Assembly (NCBI GenBank): GCA_945889005.1
Contig: CAMDBI010000006.1
Coordinates: forward strand, 60,183-124,182
Direction of reading: 5' to 3'
DNA length: 64,000 nucleotides
From: Bacteroides fragilis
GTDB lineage: Bacteria > Bacteroidota > Bacteroidia > Bacteroidales > DTGW01
Of the stretch, positions 53,789 through 62,035 are shown one piece after another. The translations under genes were made by a program, and so were the position numbers. Each line of letters starts with the position of its first letter. Position 1 is the stretch's first letter. Below the pieces are notes generated by a model, which had not been told where the DNA came from, made no database searches, and saw nothing but the letters and a program-made list of their open reading frames with translations.

Positions 53789-54856
53789 ATGAGCCCTCAA
53801 AAATCAAAAGAAAAGATTTTTGCGTTTCAATCACTTGAAGTTTATTGTTTTTCGGGTACTGGTAATTCGCAAAATGTAGCATTGTGGTTAACTAATGAGG
53901 CTTCTAAAAGAGGGTATACTAGTAAGCTAGTCAATATTGCCATAACAGACAGGCTACATATAGAAGCTCCATCAGATGATGCATTGGTAGTATTTGTGTC
54001 TCCAATTCATGGATTTAATTATCCTCCGGCAATGTTGCACTTTATTATGCGCTTTGCAAAAGGCAAAAACAATGTTGTACTTATGAATACCCGAGCAGGT
54101 ATGCTCATTGGCAGATGGATTACTCCGGGACTAACAGGTATTGCCTTTTTGCTTTCGTCACTAATTCTTTGGCTCAAGGGCTATAAAATAAAAGGCACTA
54201 TGCCTGTCGATATGCCGTCGAACTGGATTTCGGTACACCCAGGTTTGAACAAAAGAACCATCGAATTCCTTCACAACAAAAACAAGGAGCGGGTAACTCG
54301 ATTTGCCGAAATAATCTTAACGGGTAAAAGTAAGTATAATGGGCGTTTCGAAATTGTTCAAGATTTGCTAATTGCACCTATTTCATTGGGCTATTACTTA
54401 ATTGGGCGCTTAATAATAGCTAAAACTTATTATGCTTCGTCCAATTGCAATAACTGCAACCTGTGCCTTAAACAGTGCCCGGTAAAAGCAATTATAAAAG
54501 TAGACAAGCGCCCATACTGGACCTATAATTGCGAAAGTTGTATGCATTGTATGAGCTATTGCCCCCAAAAAGCAATCGAAACAGCTCATGGATCGTTTGT
54601 ATTATTTGCAATATTGAGTTCGTCTATTCCATTTGCATTGTTAAATAATTACTTTGAGAATAATCTAATTCCTATTTCAAACGAAATTTTACGTTTCATA
54701 TTAGAATCAATAATTTTCTTATTTTTATTTGGTATTTGGTATAGAATAATACACTATATGCTCCGCTACCGTTGGTTCGAACGTTTGGTTGTTTATACTT
54801 CGCTCACCAAGTACAAATGGTGGGGAAGAAGGTATAAGGCTATTAAAGACCAATAA
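53789..54856 (+). CDS. EFR1-family flavodoxin/ferredoxin protein
   Basis: A 355-residue protein. Residues about 14-170 form a flavodoxin-like domain with the FMN-phosphate loop YCFSGTGNSQN. Residues about 215-270 hold two [4Fe-4S] ferredoxin motifs: CNNCNLCLKQCP and CESCMHCMSYCP, each with all four Cys. The C-terminus has about two membrane helices (about 268-330). This is the EFR1 ('EF-hand-less flavodoxin-ferredoxin') type, probably an electron-transfer protein at the membrane. The redox partner is unknown. It begins 17 bases after xth. Confidence 0.86.
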   Translation: MSPQKSKEKIFAFQSLEVYCFSGTGNSQNVALWLTNEASKRGYTSKLVNIAITDRLHIEAPSDDALVVFVSPIHGFNYPPAMLHFIMRFAKGKNNVVLMNTRAGMLIGRWITPGLTGIAFLLSSLILWLKGYKIKGTMPVDMPSNWISVHPGLNKRTIEFLHNKNKERVTRFAEIILTGKSKYNGRFEIVQDLLIAPISLGYYLIGRLIIAKTYYASSNCNNCNLCLKQCPVKAIIKVDKRPYWTYNCESCMHCMSYCPQKAIETAHGSFVLFAILSSSIPFALLNNYFENNLIPISNEILRFILESIIFLFLFGIWYRIIHYMLRYRWFERLVVYTSLTKYKWWGRRYKAIKDQ

Positions 54857-54862
54857 AAAAGC

Positions 54863-55027
54863 TTAAAATCTAATCATTTTGACCTTCATAAATATCCTTG
54901 TCCGTATACTTATACGCATAATAATCCAATATAGCAAACCTTTATGATTTGCTTCTTTCAGATTAATTATATCATTCTCTTTTGCTATAGCAGACCCCAA
55001 AGAATTATTTAAAAGTGAAAATTTCAT
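54863..55027 (-). pseudogene. Possible frameshifted small-gene remnant
   Basis: On the minus strand an ATG at 55027 opens a 54-codon frame. Its last third looks unnatural (Ile/Arg/Met-rich), while the +1 frame over the same bases reads LDYYAYKYTDKDIYEGQND before a TAG at 54870-54872, which looks like real protein sequence. Together they suggest a small gene with one frameshift. No family is recognised, and in AT-rich DNA this could be chance. It lies in the 279-bp gap between the EFR1 and ppnP genes. Confidence 0.25.
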
Positions 55028-55135
55028 TAACAAAAATAAATTCTTAGGCTAATTATCATAATTATAGTCTAACAATTTTCAAATTGTATGATGCAAACTT
55101 TAAATTTTAAATAAAAAAAATACAATTCAATATTA

Positions 55136-55417
55136 TTATAAATAAAGACAATGATACGCCATTGTTTTTTCGGCTTTAACCTTAAACTTTACACCTTTTT
55201 CTACTCTAAATGAGCTACCTTTTTTATAAAGCACCCATTCAGATTCACCTGGTAAAAGGGCTTTAAGTTCGCCCGAAACTATTGACATTATTTCAACAGT
55301 TCCAGTACCAAATTCGTATTCGCCCGGCGCAATTACGCCAACGGTCGATGTTCCTTCGGCATTTTCTAGAGCAAGCGACTTCACATTGCCATCGAAATAT
55401 TCATTTACTTTTATCAT
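55136..55417 (-). CDS. ppnP: Pyrimidine/purine nucleoside phosphorylase (PpnP, DUF1255)
   Basis: A 93-residue cupin-fold protein. Visible family segments are VKSLALENAEGTSTVGVIAPG, EYEFGTGTVEIMSIVSG and VKFKVKAEKTMAYHCLYL at the C-terminus. PpnP splits many nucleosides with phosphate into base and ribose-1-phosphate. The ATG at 55417 gives the family's usual length of about 94. A longer frame upstream encodes unrelated sequence. The gene stands alone. Confidence 0.93.
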   Translation of the reverse strand: MIKVNEYFDGNVKSLALENAEGTSTVGVIAPGEYEFGTGTVEIMSIVSGELKALLPGESEWVLYKKGSSFRVEKGVKFKVKAEKTMAYHCLYL

Positions 55418-55600
55418 TTCTTCTTTTTTAAATTTGTTTAAGCGCAAAAATAAAAAATTGCTTCGATAAATTATGGCAAATTGGAAATAATAGCCAACCA
55501 ACAGATTTACAGTGAGATCATTTTATAAAATCTAATCCATTTGTTTGGGCCGAAAAATCGCACAATTCATTATCCTTTTGTTGTATTTCTGCAATAAAAG

Positions 55601-55666
55601 TTACAACAACTTTATATTTGTTATCTTAACAGCTTTACCATCGAAAATTCCATGTACCGCAAGCAT
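55601..55666 (-). pseudogene. Possible antitoxin N-terminal remnant
   Basis: A 21-codon minus-strand frame reads MLAVHGIFDGKAVKITNIKLL then stop. The start resembles the N-terminus of small antitoxin-like proteins of the form M-L/I-A-x-x-G-I-Y-D-G-K-x-x-K. Full members are about 70-80 residues, so this would be a truncated relic. The match is short and by eye. It lies in the 297-bp gap between ppnP and the beta-CASP gene, which otherwise holds nothing I can support. Confidence 0.2.
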
Positions 55667-55714
55667 AATCGTATTTTTTATACAAATATTCGTCAAAATC
55701 TATCATTATTTTAT

Positions 55715-57112
55715 TTACAATTCATACTCTTGGCAATAATTCGGTATCTCTATATTCGAAAACCCTTCCTTTTCAAGTATAGATTTATAATTTTGTTGTG
55801 TTTCATATTCTCCATGAACCAAGAAGGTTTTTTTAATTTTATTTTTGTCCTGACATGACAAAAAGTTGATCATTTCATTATAATCGGCATGACCCGAAAA
55901 CGATTCTATGCGCTTGATTTCGGCATGTACTTCGTGGGTGTAACCATGTATCGAGACCATTTTATCGCCCCTAAGAAGTTTAGCTCCCAATGTTGATGGT
56001 GCACAATATCCAACAGCCAAAATCGTATTTCGAGGGTTCGATATGTTGTTTGCCAAGTGATGCTTAACACGTCCAGCTTCCATCATACCAGAAGCTGAAA
56101 TAATAACACATGGACGCTCGAAATCATTCAAGCGCTTAGAAGCATCGCGTGTTTGAATATAATGCAATGAATTGAACCCAAATGGATCGGGATCTGTGTG
56201 CATAACCTCGATAATATCTTTGTTGAAACATTCGGTATGCATGCGAAAAACATTGGTAACATTGGTCGAAAGTGGACTGTCAACAAAAATTTCGATTTTG
56301 GGCAATCGTTTTTGATTGTAAAAATTATTGAGCGAATAGACCAACTCCTGAGTGCGACCAACACTGAACGATGGAATAATCAATTTTCCTTTTTTCCCAA
56401 CACAAGTATCGAAAACCGTTTGCAAAAGATCTTCGTCGGCATCTTCGGTTGTTTTGTGAAGGCGATCGCCATAGGTCGATTCGGTAATGAGATAATCGGC
56501 CTGAGGAAATGGTTGCGGTTCTTTTAAGATACGGTTTACAGGTCGACCAATATCTCCAGTATAAGCTATATGTATTTTCTCACCACCTTCGTGAATCTCA
56601 ATATTTGCAACTGCACTGCCCAACAAATGTCCGGTATTGGTAAACTTCACTTTTATATTGTGATCGATATTTAGCTTACGGTTATAAGGTAAGCCAATAA
56701 ATAGCTTCATGCTTTCCATTGCATCGGCCCTAGTATAAAGAGGCTCAATAGGAGGCCCATGCCAAGTGTGCTTTTTGTTGAATGTTTGAGCATCGTGTTC
56801 GTGTATATTTCCAGCATCGGCAAGCATAAGTGAACACAAGTCGCGGGTTGCGAAAGTGCAAACAACCGAACCAATGAAACCCATTTTATACATGTATGGG
56901 ATAAGCCCCGAATGGTCTATATGAGCATGAGTAAGTATAATATGATCGATTGATGCCGGGTCAAAATCGAGCTTTCTGTTCAAGATGTTAGTTTCCATTC
57001 CTTTACCTTGATAAACACCGCAATCGAGTAGTATCTTCTTGCCACTTTTAGTAGTAATCAAATGTTTACTTCCAGTAACTTCGCGAGCAGCTCCAATAAA
57101 TTTTATCTTCAT
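55715..57112 (-). CDS. MBL-fold beta-CASP RNase-like hydrolase
   Basis: A 465-residue metallo-beta-lactamase-fold protein with the metal motif LTHAHIDHSG, a beta-CASP domain (about 210-380) and a C-terminal RNA-specificity (RMMBL) region with SFSGHADYNEMINF and FLVHGEYETQ. It resembles CPSF-73/YSH1-type bacterial ribonucleases. The role in RNA processing is inferred from family. The ATG at 57112 was chosen because MKIKFIGAAREVTGS is the standard MBL-fold start. An upstream ATG would add 19 unrelated residues. Confidence 0.92.
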   Translation of the reverse strand: MKIKFIGAAREVTGSKHLITTKSGKKILLDCGVYQGKGMETNILNRKLDFDPASIDHIILTHAHIDHSGLIPYMYKMGFIGSVVCTFATRDLCSLMLADAGNIHEHDAQTFNKKHTWHGPPIEPLYTRADAMESMKLFIGLPYNRKLNIDHNIKVKFTNTGHLLGSAVANIEIHEGGEKIHIAYTGDIGRPVNRILKEPQPFPQADYLITESTYGDRLHKTTEDADEDLLQTVFDTCVGKKGKLIIPSFSVGRTQELVYSLNNFYNQKRLPKIEIFVDSPLSTNVTNVFRMHTECFNKDIIEVMHTDPDPFGFNSLHYIQTRDASKRLNDFERPCVIISASGMMEAGRVKHHLANNISNPRNTILAVGYCAPSTLGAKLLRGDKMVSIHGYTHEVHAEIKRIESFSGHADYNEMINFLSCQDKNKIKKTFLVHGEYETQQNYKSILEKEGFSNIEIPNYCQEYEL

Positions 57113-57191
57113 AACAGGTCGTTTTAGCGAAGATATTGATTTTTTTAAATTAAACAAACAACAATTCACTATTTACTATCAACTAATTTTA

Positions 57192-57199
57192 TACCTTTG
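57192..57199 (+). promoter_or_regulatory. Probable -7 box (TACCTTTG) of DEAD-box helicase gene
   Basis: TACCTTTG matches TAnnTTTG 103 bases before the ATG at 57303. The implied 5' leader of about 97 bases is long for this window, a layout often linked with cold-shock control of DEAD-box genes. No specific structure was identified. Confidence 0.42.
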
Positions 57200-57302
57200 C
57201 GCTTTATTAACTACGTGTTTTAGATTTTCTTTGGCATTTCTGTCCTTCGGTTGGGTTGTAATTTGTGCCATTTGAGCATCCGAAGCACCCAAATAACAAT
57301 AC

Positions 57303-59033
57303 ATGACATTCGAACAATTAGGTATTGCCCCCAATATTTTGAAGGCAATACAAGAGCTCGGTTTCGAGCAACCTATGCCTGTTCAGGCCGAGGTAATTCC
57401 ATTATTATTAGCCAAAAACACCGATATTGTTGCACTTGCACAAACCGGTACTGGCAAAACTGCAGCATTTGGTCTGCCTGTCATTCAACAAATTGACGTA
57501 ACCCAAAACCACGTTCAAGCTTTGATTATGGCTCCAACACGCGAGCTGTGTCTTCAAATTGCCGACGATTTGGCCGACTATTCAAAATACATGAACGGCT
57601 TATACGTGGTACCTGTTTATGGTGGTGCAAGTATCGATAAGCAAATTGGCGCTCTTCGCCGTGGTTGCCAGATTATAGTTGCTACACCGGGTCGTTTGAT
57701 AGATCTTGTAAATCGTAAGGTAGCAAAACTCGATCGTGTTTCAAAAGTGATACTCGACGAAGCCGACGAAATGCTCAATATGGGTTTCTCGGAAAGTATC
57801 GACGAAATATTGTCGCATCTGCCCAAAGAACGCAATACGCTTCTGTTTTCGGCAACTATGCCTAAGGAAATAGCTTCTATTTCTAAAAAATACATGTCCA
57901 ATCCGGTTGAAGTTACCGTTGGAACTAAAAATCAAGGTGCCGATACTGTAAAACATCAATCATATATCGTTCACGCAAAAGACAAGTACCATACTCTTAA
58001 ACGCATAGCCGATTTCTACCCCAACATTTACGGCATTGTATTTTGCCGTACAAAAATAGAGACACAGGAAATAGCCGATAAACTTATTCACGATGGATAC
58101 AACGCTGAGGCATTGCATGGCGACCTGTCTCAAGCACAGCGCGACTATGTAATGAATAAGTTTCGCATCAAGAACCTTCGTTTGCTAGTTGCTACCGATG
58201 TTGCTGCTCGCGGTATCGATGTCGACAGCCTTACCCATGTAATTAATTTCAATTTGCCCGACGACATTGAAGCGTACACGCATCGAAGTGGAAGAACAGG
58301 TCGTGCCGGAAAAGCAGGTATATCGATTGTAATTACCAATATGAAAGAAAAATATCGTTTGCGCGATATCGAACGCATGATTGGCAAGCAATTCCAACAA
58401 GTTAAAGTCCCAAATGGAAGAGAAATATGCGAAAAACAGCTATTCCACCTAATAGACAAGGTCGAAAAAGTTGAAATCGATCAAACCGAGATCGAACCTT
58501 TCCTTCCTATGGTTTACAAAAAACTCGAATGGCTCGAAAAAGAAGAACTGATTCAGCGTTTAGTTTCTTTGGAATTCAATCGTTTTCTTGAATATTACAA
58601 AAACGCACCCGATTTAAACGTAGCAGAAGATTCATTCAAACGCAGAGATAACAGGTCTGACGATCGTGAACCTCGTCGACGCGACCGAGGAGACCGCGAA
58701 CCACGTGACCAAGGACGTGAAAGAAGTGGAGGAAGCGTTCGACGCGATTCTTTTCAAGCTGAAAAAGGGTACACTCGCTTTTTCATTAATTTAGGACGCA
58801 TGGATGGGATCAATAAACCCAATGCTCTTATAGAACTTCTCAACAGAAACGCTTCTGGTCCTAAAATTCCAATTGGACGCATAGATCTAATGAAAAATTT
58901 TTCGTTTTTCGAAGCCGAAAGCGGATTTGCTAAGGAAGTAACCAAAGCATTCAAAGATGCTACTTACGAAGGTCGAAAAATTGTGGTTGAAATAACCAAA
59001 GAAGAAAAAGACCGAGGAAAAGACCGAAAATAA
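57303..59033 (+). CDS. deaD: DEAD-box ATP-dependent RNA helicase (DeaD/DbpA-like)
   Basis: A 576-residue helicase. The core (residues 1-370) has the Q motif with F2, AQTGTGKT, PTRELCLQ, the DEAD box, SAT, and HRSGRTGRAGKAG. Residues about 440-480 are an Arg/Asp-rich disordered linker of RRDRGDREPRD type. Residues about 490-570 form a DbpA/CsdA-type RNA-binding domain (FFINLGRMDGINKPNALIELLN). Such helicases unwind rRNA or mRNA during ribosome assembly and in the cold. The gene has its own promoter box and terminator. Confidence 0.93.
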   Translation: MTFEQLGIAPNILKAIQELGFEQPMPVQAEVIPLLLAKNTDIVALAQTGTGKTAAFGLPVIQQIDVTQNHVQALIMAPTRELCLQIADDLADYSKYMNGLYVVPVYGGASIDKQIGALRRGCQIIVATPGRLIDLVNRKVAKLDRVSKVILDEADEMLNMGFSESIDEILSHLPKERNTLLFSATMPKEIASISKKYMSNPVEVTVGTKNQGADTVKHQSYIVHAKDKYHTLKRIADFYPNIYGIVFCRTKIETQEIADKLIHDGYNAEALHGDLSQAQRDYVMNKFRIKNLRLLVATDVAARGIDVDSLTHVINFNLPDDIEAYTHRSGRTGRAGKAGISIVITNMKEKYRLRDIERMIGKQFQQVKVPNGREICEKQLFHLIDKVEKVEIDQTEIEPFLPMVYKKLEWLEKEELIQRLVSLEFNRFLEYYKNAPDLNVAEDSFKRRDNRSDDREPRRRDRGDREPRDQGRERSGGSVRRDSFQAEKGYTRFFINLGRMDGINKPNALIELLNRNASGPKIPIGRIDLMKNFSFFEAESGFAKEVTKAFKDATYEGRKIVVEITKEEKDRGKDRK

Positions 59034-59049
59034 CACATTCGAATATTTC

Positions 59050-59085
59050 GAACCCCGATAATTGAACATTACCGGGGTTCTTTGT
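59050..59085 (+). terminator. Terminator of DEAD-box helicase gene
   Basis: GAACCCCG (59050-59057) pairs with CGGGGTTC (59073-59080), followed by TTTGTTT. It lies 17 bases after the stop. Confidence 0.8.
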
Positions 59086-59216
59086 TTATAAGCTTTCAAT
59101 TTTTTGAACGATGATGTAAATCACTCCAATTGGATAGGTCAAAGCACCATGCCTTTTAAATTATGAAGATAAAAATAGTTTATCTTCGTATTGGATATTT
59201 CACAAACAAAAAGGTT

Positions 59217-59822
59217 ATGGAAACAACATCAAAAACATCGAACAAGGAAATGAAATCAAGGGTTTCAATTTTTGCCTTAGTTTTTTCGGCCTTAATGATT
59301 AGTCAAAATATTTTATCGGAAGACAACCTTTCTATCGAAACTAAACCAGTAAGCTTTGACAATACTGAATATTATTTGTCAATTGCCGATACATTTATGG
59401 CATACAAAAATTTGGAAGACGGTCTTTGGGCTCTTAATAAAGCTGTAAAATGCAATCCTATAGATGCTAGTATTTATCACAAAAGAGCAATGTTGCATAT
59501 TCAAATGGCAAGATTTGGAAAAGCCATTAAAGACCTAAATATGGCTATAAATCTAGGTTTAGAAACAGCCGAATTGTACAATCATTTAGGTATTGCCAAC
59601 TATTACACCGACAATATTGAAGATTCAGAAGTTGCCTATAATAAATCTATTGAACTCAATCCAATGTGTGCAAAAGCATTCTATAACAGAGGAATATTAC
59701 GCTTAGCAACCAATGATGTAATAAATGCAACCATAGACTTTCAAAAAGCCATGGAAATAAATACAAATCTTAATATTGATAGTTTAAAAACTATAGATGT
59801 AATTGCTAGCATATTGCAATAA
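59217..59822 (+). CDS. TPR-repeat protein
   Basis: A 201-residue protein with a probable N-terminal membrane/signal segment (FALVFSALMISQNILS, about residues 17-32) and four TPR-like units: NLEDGLWALNKAVKCNPID, RFGKAIKDLNMAINLG, NIEDSEVAYNKSIELNP and DVINATIDFQKAMEIN. An upstream ATG at 59163 would add 18 residues, but it precedes a -7-like box (TATCTTCG at 59181-59188), so the ATG at 59217 is preferred. A later ATG at about 59250 would give a cleaner signal peptide and is also possible. Partner unknown. Confidence 0.78.
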   Translation: METTSKTSNKEMKSRVSIFALVFSALMISQNILSEDNLSIETKPVSFDNTEYYLSIADTFMAYKNLEDGLWALNKAVKCNPIDASIYHKRAMLHIQMARFGKAIKDLNMAINLGLETAELYNHLGIANYYTDNIEDSEVAYNKSIELNPMCAKAFYNRGILRLATNDVINATIDFQKAMEINTNLNIDSLKTIDVIASILQ

Positions 59823-59976
59823 TTTCCTTTCAAAAAAATATCTAGTTAATTAATTTTAAATTATATATTAAATCACTATTGTCTGGTTAAAAACAAATAG
59901 ATTTCTCGCTTATTTCGAAATGAGAAATCTCAATTCAAAAAGTTTTGCCACACAACATTGATATTTAATTTACAAT

Positions 59977-60024
59977 AATGCTGTAGAAACAACTATCCAA
60001 AAATTTTTCTACAGCATTTTTTAT
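59977..60024 (+). terminator. Terminator downstream of TPR gene
   Basis: AATGCTGTAGAAA (59977-59989) pairs perfectly with TTTCTACAGCATT (60006-60018), followed by TTTTTA. The right arm coincides with the last codons of the minus-strand SEC-C remnant. Confidence 0.72.
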
Positions 60025-60112
60025 ATTTATTACCACTTCCACAGAAACAGTTGTCATTTCTTTCGATTGTAACAGTATTTGCCTCTTGTGACTCTTTGTT
60101 ACAAAAACCCGC
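59993..60112 (-). pseudogene. C-terminal remnant of a SEC-C zinc-motif protein
   Basis: The minus-strand frame between a stop at 60113-60115 and a TAG at 59993-59995 encodes 39 residues containing NDNCFCGSGNKYKKCC, an intact SEC-C motif (C-x-C-x-G-S-G-x-x-x-K-x-C-C), the zinc-binding tail of SecA and of many small proteins. No ATG, GTG or TTG start precedes it in frame, so it is probably the surviving 3' end of a lost gene. It lies in the 340-bp gap between the TPR gene and tRNA-Ser, where a further 9-bp stem (59899-59907/59922-59930) occurs. Confidence 0.6.
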
Positions 60113-60138
60113 TTAAAATTTGATATTTAAGCGGGTTT
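60105..60138 (-). terminator. Terminator of tRNA-Ser (minus strand)
   Basis: On the minus strand AAACCCGCTTAAA pairs with TTTAAGCGGGTTT (13 bp, perfect, 8-base loop) and is followed by a T-run. It lies 24 bases after the tRNA 3' end. Confidence 0.8.
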
Positions 60139-60161
60139 AATTGAGTTTGACTCCTTTTTTG

Positions 60162-60248
60162 CGGAAAGCGGGGGATTCGAACCCTCGGTACAGTTGCCCG
60201 TACAACGGTTTTCGAGACCGTCCCATTCGACCACTCTGGCAGCTTTCC
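60162..60248 (-). tRNA. tRNA-Ser (anticodon CGA)
   Basis: Read on the minus strand: acceptor GGAAAGC/GCTTTCC, anticodon stem ACGGT/ACCGT with loop CTCGAAA (anticodon CGA, reads UCG), a long variable arm as in class II tRNAs, T-loop TTCGAAT and discriminator G. The T-stem has one A-C mismatch. Length 87, no encoded CCA. Confidence 0.93.
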
Positions 60249-60424
60249 AAATTAAGAGTTGCAAATTTAAAACTTATTTAAAATTTAATCATATTTATTT
60301 TTTTTATTTGTTAAAGGTATGATTGAACCACACATTTTAAAAAATTAATACTTTCGCGTTTGTATTTTCAAAACATGTAGGTTTAAGGTTCTTTTTATAA
60401 ATAAAATAATTCCCAATCATTTTT

Positions 60425-60432
60425 ATATTTTT
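60425..60432 (+). promoter_or_regulatory. Probable -7 box (TATTTTTG) of symporter gene
   Basis: TATTTTTG fits TAnnTTTG and ends 31 bases before the ATG at 60464. It overlaps an in-frame TTG at 60431, which is therefore unlikely to be the start. Confidence 0.42.
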
Positions 60433-60463
60433 GAATTATTTTAAAATCTCAAAAACATTTCAA

Positions 60464-61921
60464 ATGTCGGCACTTTCGATTTTTCTTATTGTTGTTTTTT
60501 ATATGATTGTTCTATACGGCATTTCGTGGTTTACCAGTCGAAAAGCCGACAACAACACTTTTTTTATTGGAAACCGTAAGTCGCCATGGTATTTGGTGGC
60601 ATTCGGAATGATAGGTGCTTCGTTGTCGGGCGTTACATTTATTTCGGTTCCCGGATGGGTTGGTACCAGCCAGTTTTCGTACATGCAAATGGTATTGGGC
60701 TACATGGCGGGCTATTTTGTTATTGCCAATGTGCTTATGCCACTTTATTACAAGCTTCAACTAACCTCAATTTATACTTACCTCGAGAAACGGTTTGGTT
60801 CAAACACATACACCACAGGCGCCTCCTTTTTCTTGCTTTCCAGAACCATAGGCTCTGCTTTTCGCTTGTTTTTATCGGCAGGCGTATTGCAAATTATTTT
60901 ATTCCAACAAATTGGCGTTCCTTTTTGGCTTACAGTTTGCCTAATTGTACTTTTTATATATTTATTTACTTTTAGAGGTGGCATCAAAACTGTTGTTTGG
61001 ACCGATACGCTCCAAACAGCCTTTTTGCTTGGAGCTCTTGTAAGTTGTGTACTTGTATTGAGCCATAAACTTGGTTTGGGATTCTTCGACACATTTCAAA
61101 CCATAAAAAACAGCGAATATTCGCGTATTTTCTTTTTCGACGACTGGAACGACAAAAAACATTTTATTAAACAATTTTTGGGAGGCGCATTTATTGCAAT
61201 AACCATGACCGGGCTCGACCAAGACCTTATGCAGAAAAACCTGAGCTGTAAAAATTTAGGAGAAGCCAAAAAAAATATGCTTTGGTTTAGTTTGATATTG
61301 ATTCCGGTCAATTTATTGTTCCTTTCTCTGGGAGCTATGTTGTATATATTTTCTATAAAGATGGGAATTGCTTTACCACAAAATTCCGACGATTTATTCC
61401 CATTAATAGCAACACAAAGTTTTATGCCGGCATTTTTTATTGTAATTTTTGTGTTGGGGCTCATTTCTTGCACCTATTCGAGTGCCGATTCGGCTCTTAC
61501 TGCCTTAACTACTTCGTTTACAATCGATATCCTCAGAGCCGACAAAAAAAGCGAGAAAACCTTGACCTTGACTCGTCAATGGGTACATGTTGCCATGGCT
61601 CTTTTGCTTGTTGGTCTAATTCTAATTTTCAAATTGGTCAACAATCAAAGCATTATAAGCACCTTGTTTACTGCCGCTGGTTATACATACGGTCCATTGT
61701 TGGGATTGTATGCCTTTGGACTATTTACCAAATGGCAGGTCAAAGACAAATGGGTGCCACTGGTTGCAATACTTTCGCCCATTGCAACATACTTTTTGAA
61801 TACTTATTCCGCAGATTTGTTCAATGGCTACAAACTTGGATTTGAGCTTATTCTAATAAATGGAATGTTGACTTTTGCGGGCTTGCTGGCTATACGAAAT
61901 TCATCTAAATCGACTCAATAA
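60464..61921 (+). CDS. Sodium:solute symporter (SSS family)
   Basis: A 485-residue protein with about 13 membrane helices. Family features are the early FFIGNRKSPWYLVAFGMIGASLSGVTFISVPG segment (helix 1-2 region with the unwound sodium/substrate site), YTYLEKRFGSN after helix 2, the FRGGIKTVVWTDTLQ loop and SCTYSSADSALTALTTSF near helix 8, which holds the sodium-coordinating Ser/Thr. Substrate is undetermined: SSS members carry sugars, amino acids, sialic acid or carboxylates. No metabolic neighbour helps. It is the last chromosomal gene before the integrated element. Confidence 0.92.
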   Translation: MSALSIFLIVVFYMIVLYGISWFTSRKADNNTFFIGNRKSPWYLVAFGMIGASLSGVTFISVPGWVGTSQFSYMQMVLGYMAGYFVIANVLMPLYYKLQLTSIYTYLEKRFGSNTYTTGASFFLLSRTIGSAFRLFLSAGVLQIILFQQIGVPFWLTVCLIVLFIYLFTFRGGIKTVVWTDTLQTAFLLGALVSCVLVLSHKLGLGFFDTFQTIKNSEYSRIFFFDDWNDKKHFIKQFLGGAFIAITMTGLDQDLMQKNLSCKNLGEAKKNMLWFSLILIPVNLLFLSLGAMLYIFSIKMGIALPQNSDDLFPLIATQSFMPAFFIVIFVLGLISCTYSSADSALTALTTSFTIDILRADKKSEKTLTLTRQWVHVAMALLLVGLILIFKLVNNQSIISTLFTAAGYTYGPLLGLYAFGLFTKWQVKDKWVPLVAILSPIATYFLNTYSADLFNGYKLGFELILINGMLTFAGLLAIRNSSKSTQ

Positions 61922-61931
61922 ACCTCACAAA

Positions 61932-61964
61932 AAAGCCTTGTTAATCAACGACTAACAAGGCTTT
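61932..61964 (-). terminator. Orphan terminator of a truncated tRNA gene (minus strand)
   Basis: AAAGCCTTGTTA (61932-61943) pairs perfectly with TAACAAGGCTTT (61953-61964). On the minus strand the stem is followed by a run of Ts, on the plus strand only by TTTCGA. It therefore belonged to a minus-strand gene ending just to its right, namely the tRNA whose 3' fragment lies at 61972-61993. It may also stop transcription from the symporter gene. Confidence 0.72.
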
Positions 61965-61971
61965 CGACCTG

Positions 61972-61993
61972 TACCCGGAGCCGGGATCGAACC
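61972..61993 (-). other. 3' fragment of a tRNA gene, probable attachment site
   Basis: On the minus strand these 22 bases are the 3' end of a tRNA: GG, T-loop TTCGATC, T-stem CCGGC, acceptor strand TCCGGGT and discriminator A. To the left of the T-loop (in tRNA order) the sequence changes abruptly to AT-rich DNA, so the rest of the tRNA is missing. Integrases often use the 3' end of tRNA genes, leaving such a displaced fragment at one end. The isotype cannot be told. Confidence 0.68.
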
Positions 61994-62035
61994 TATCTTA
62001 TTTTATTTTACTTATTTTTATCTAAAGAATCCTTT

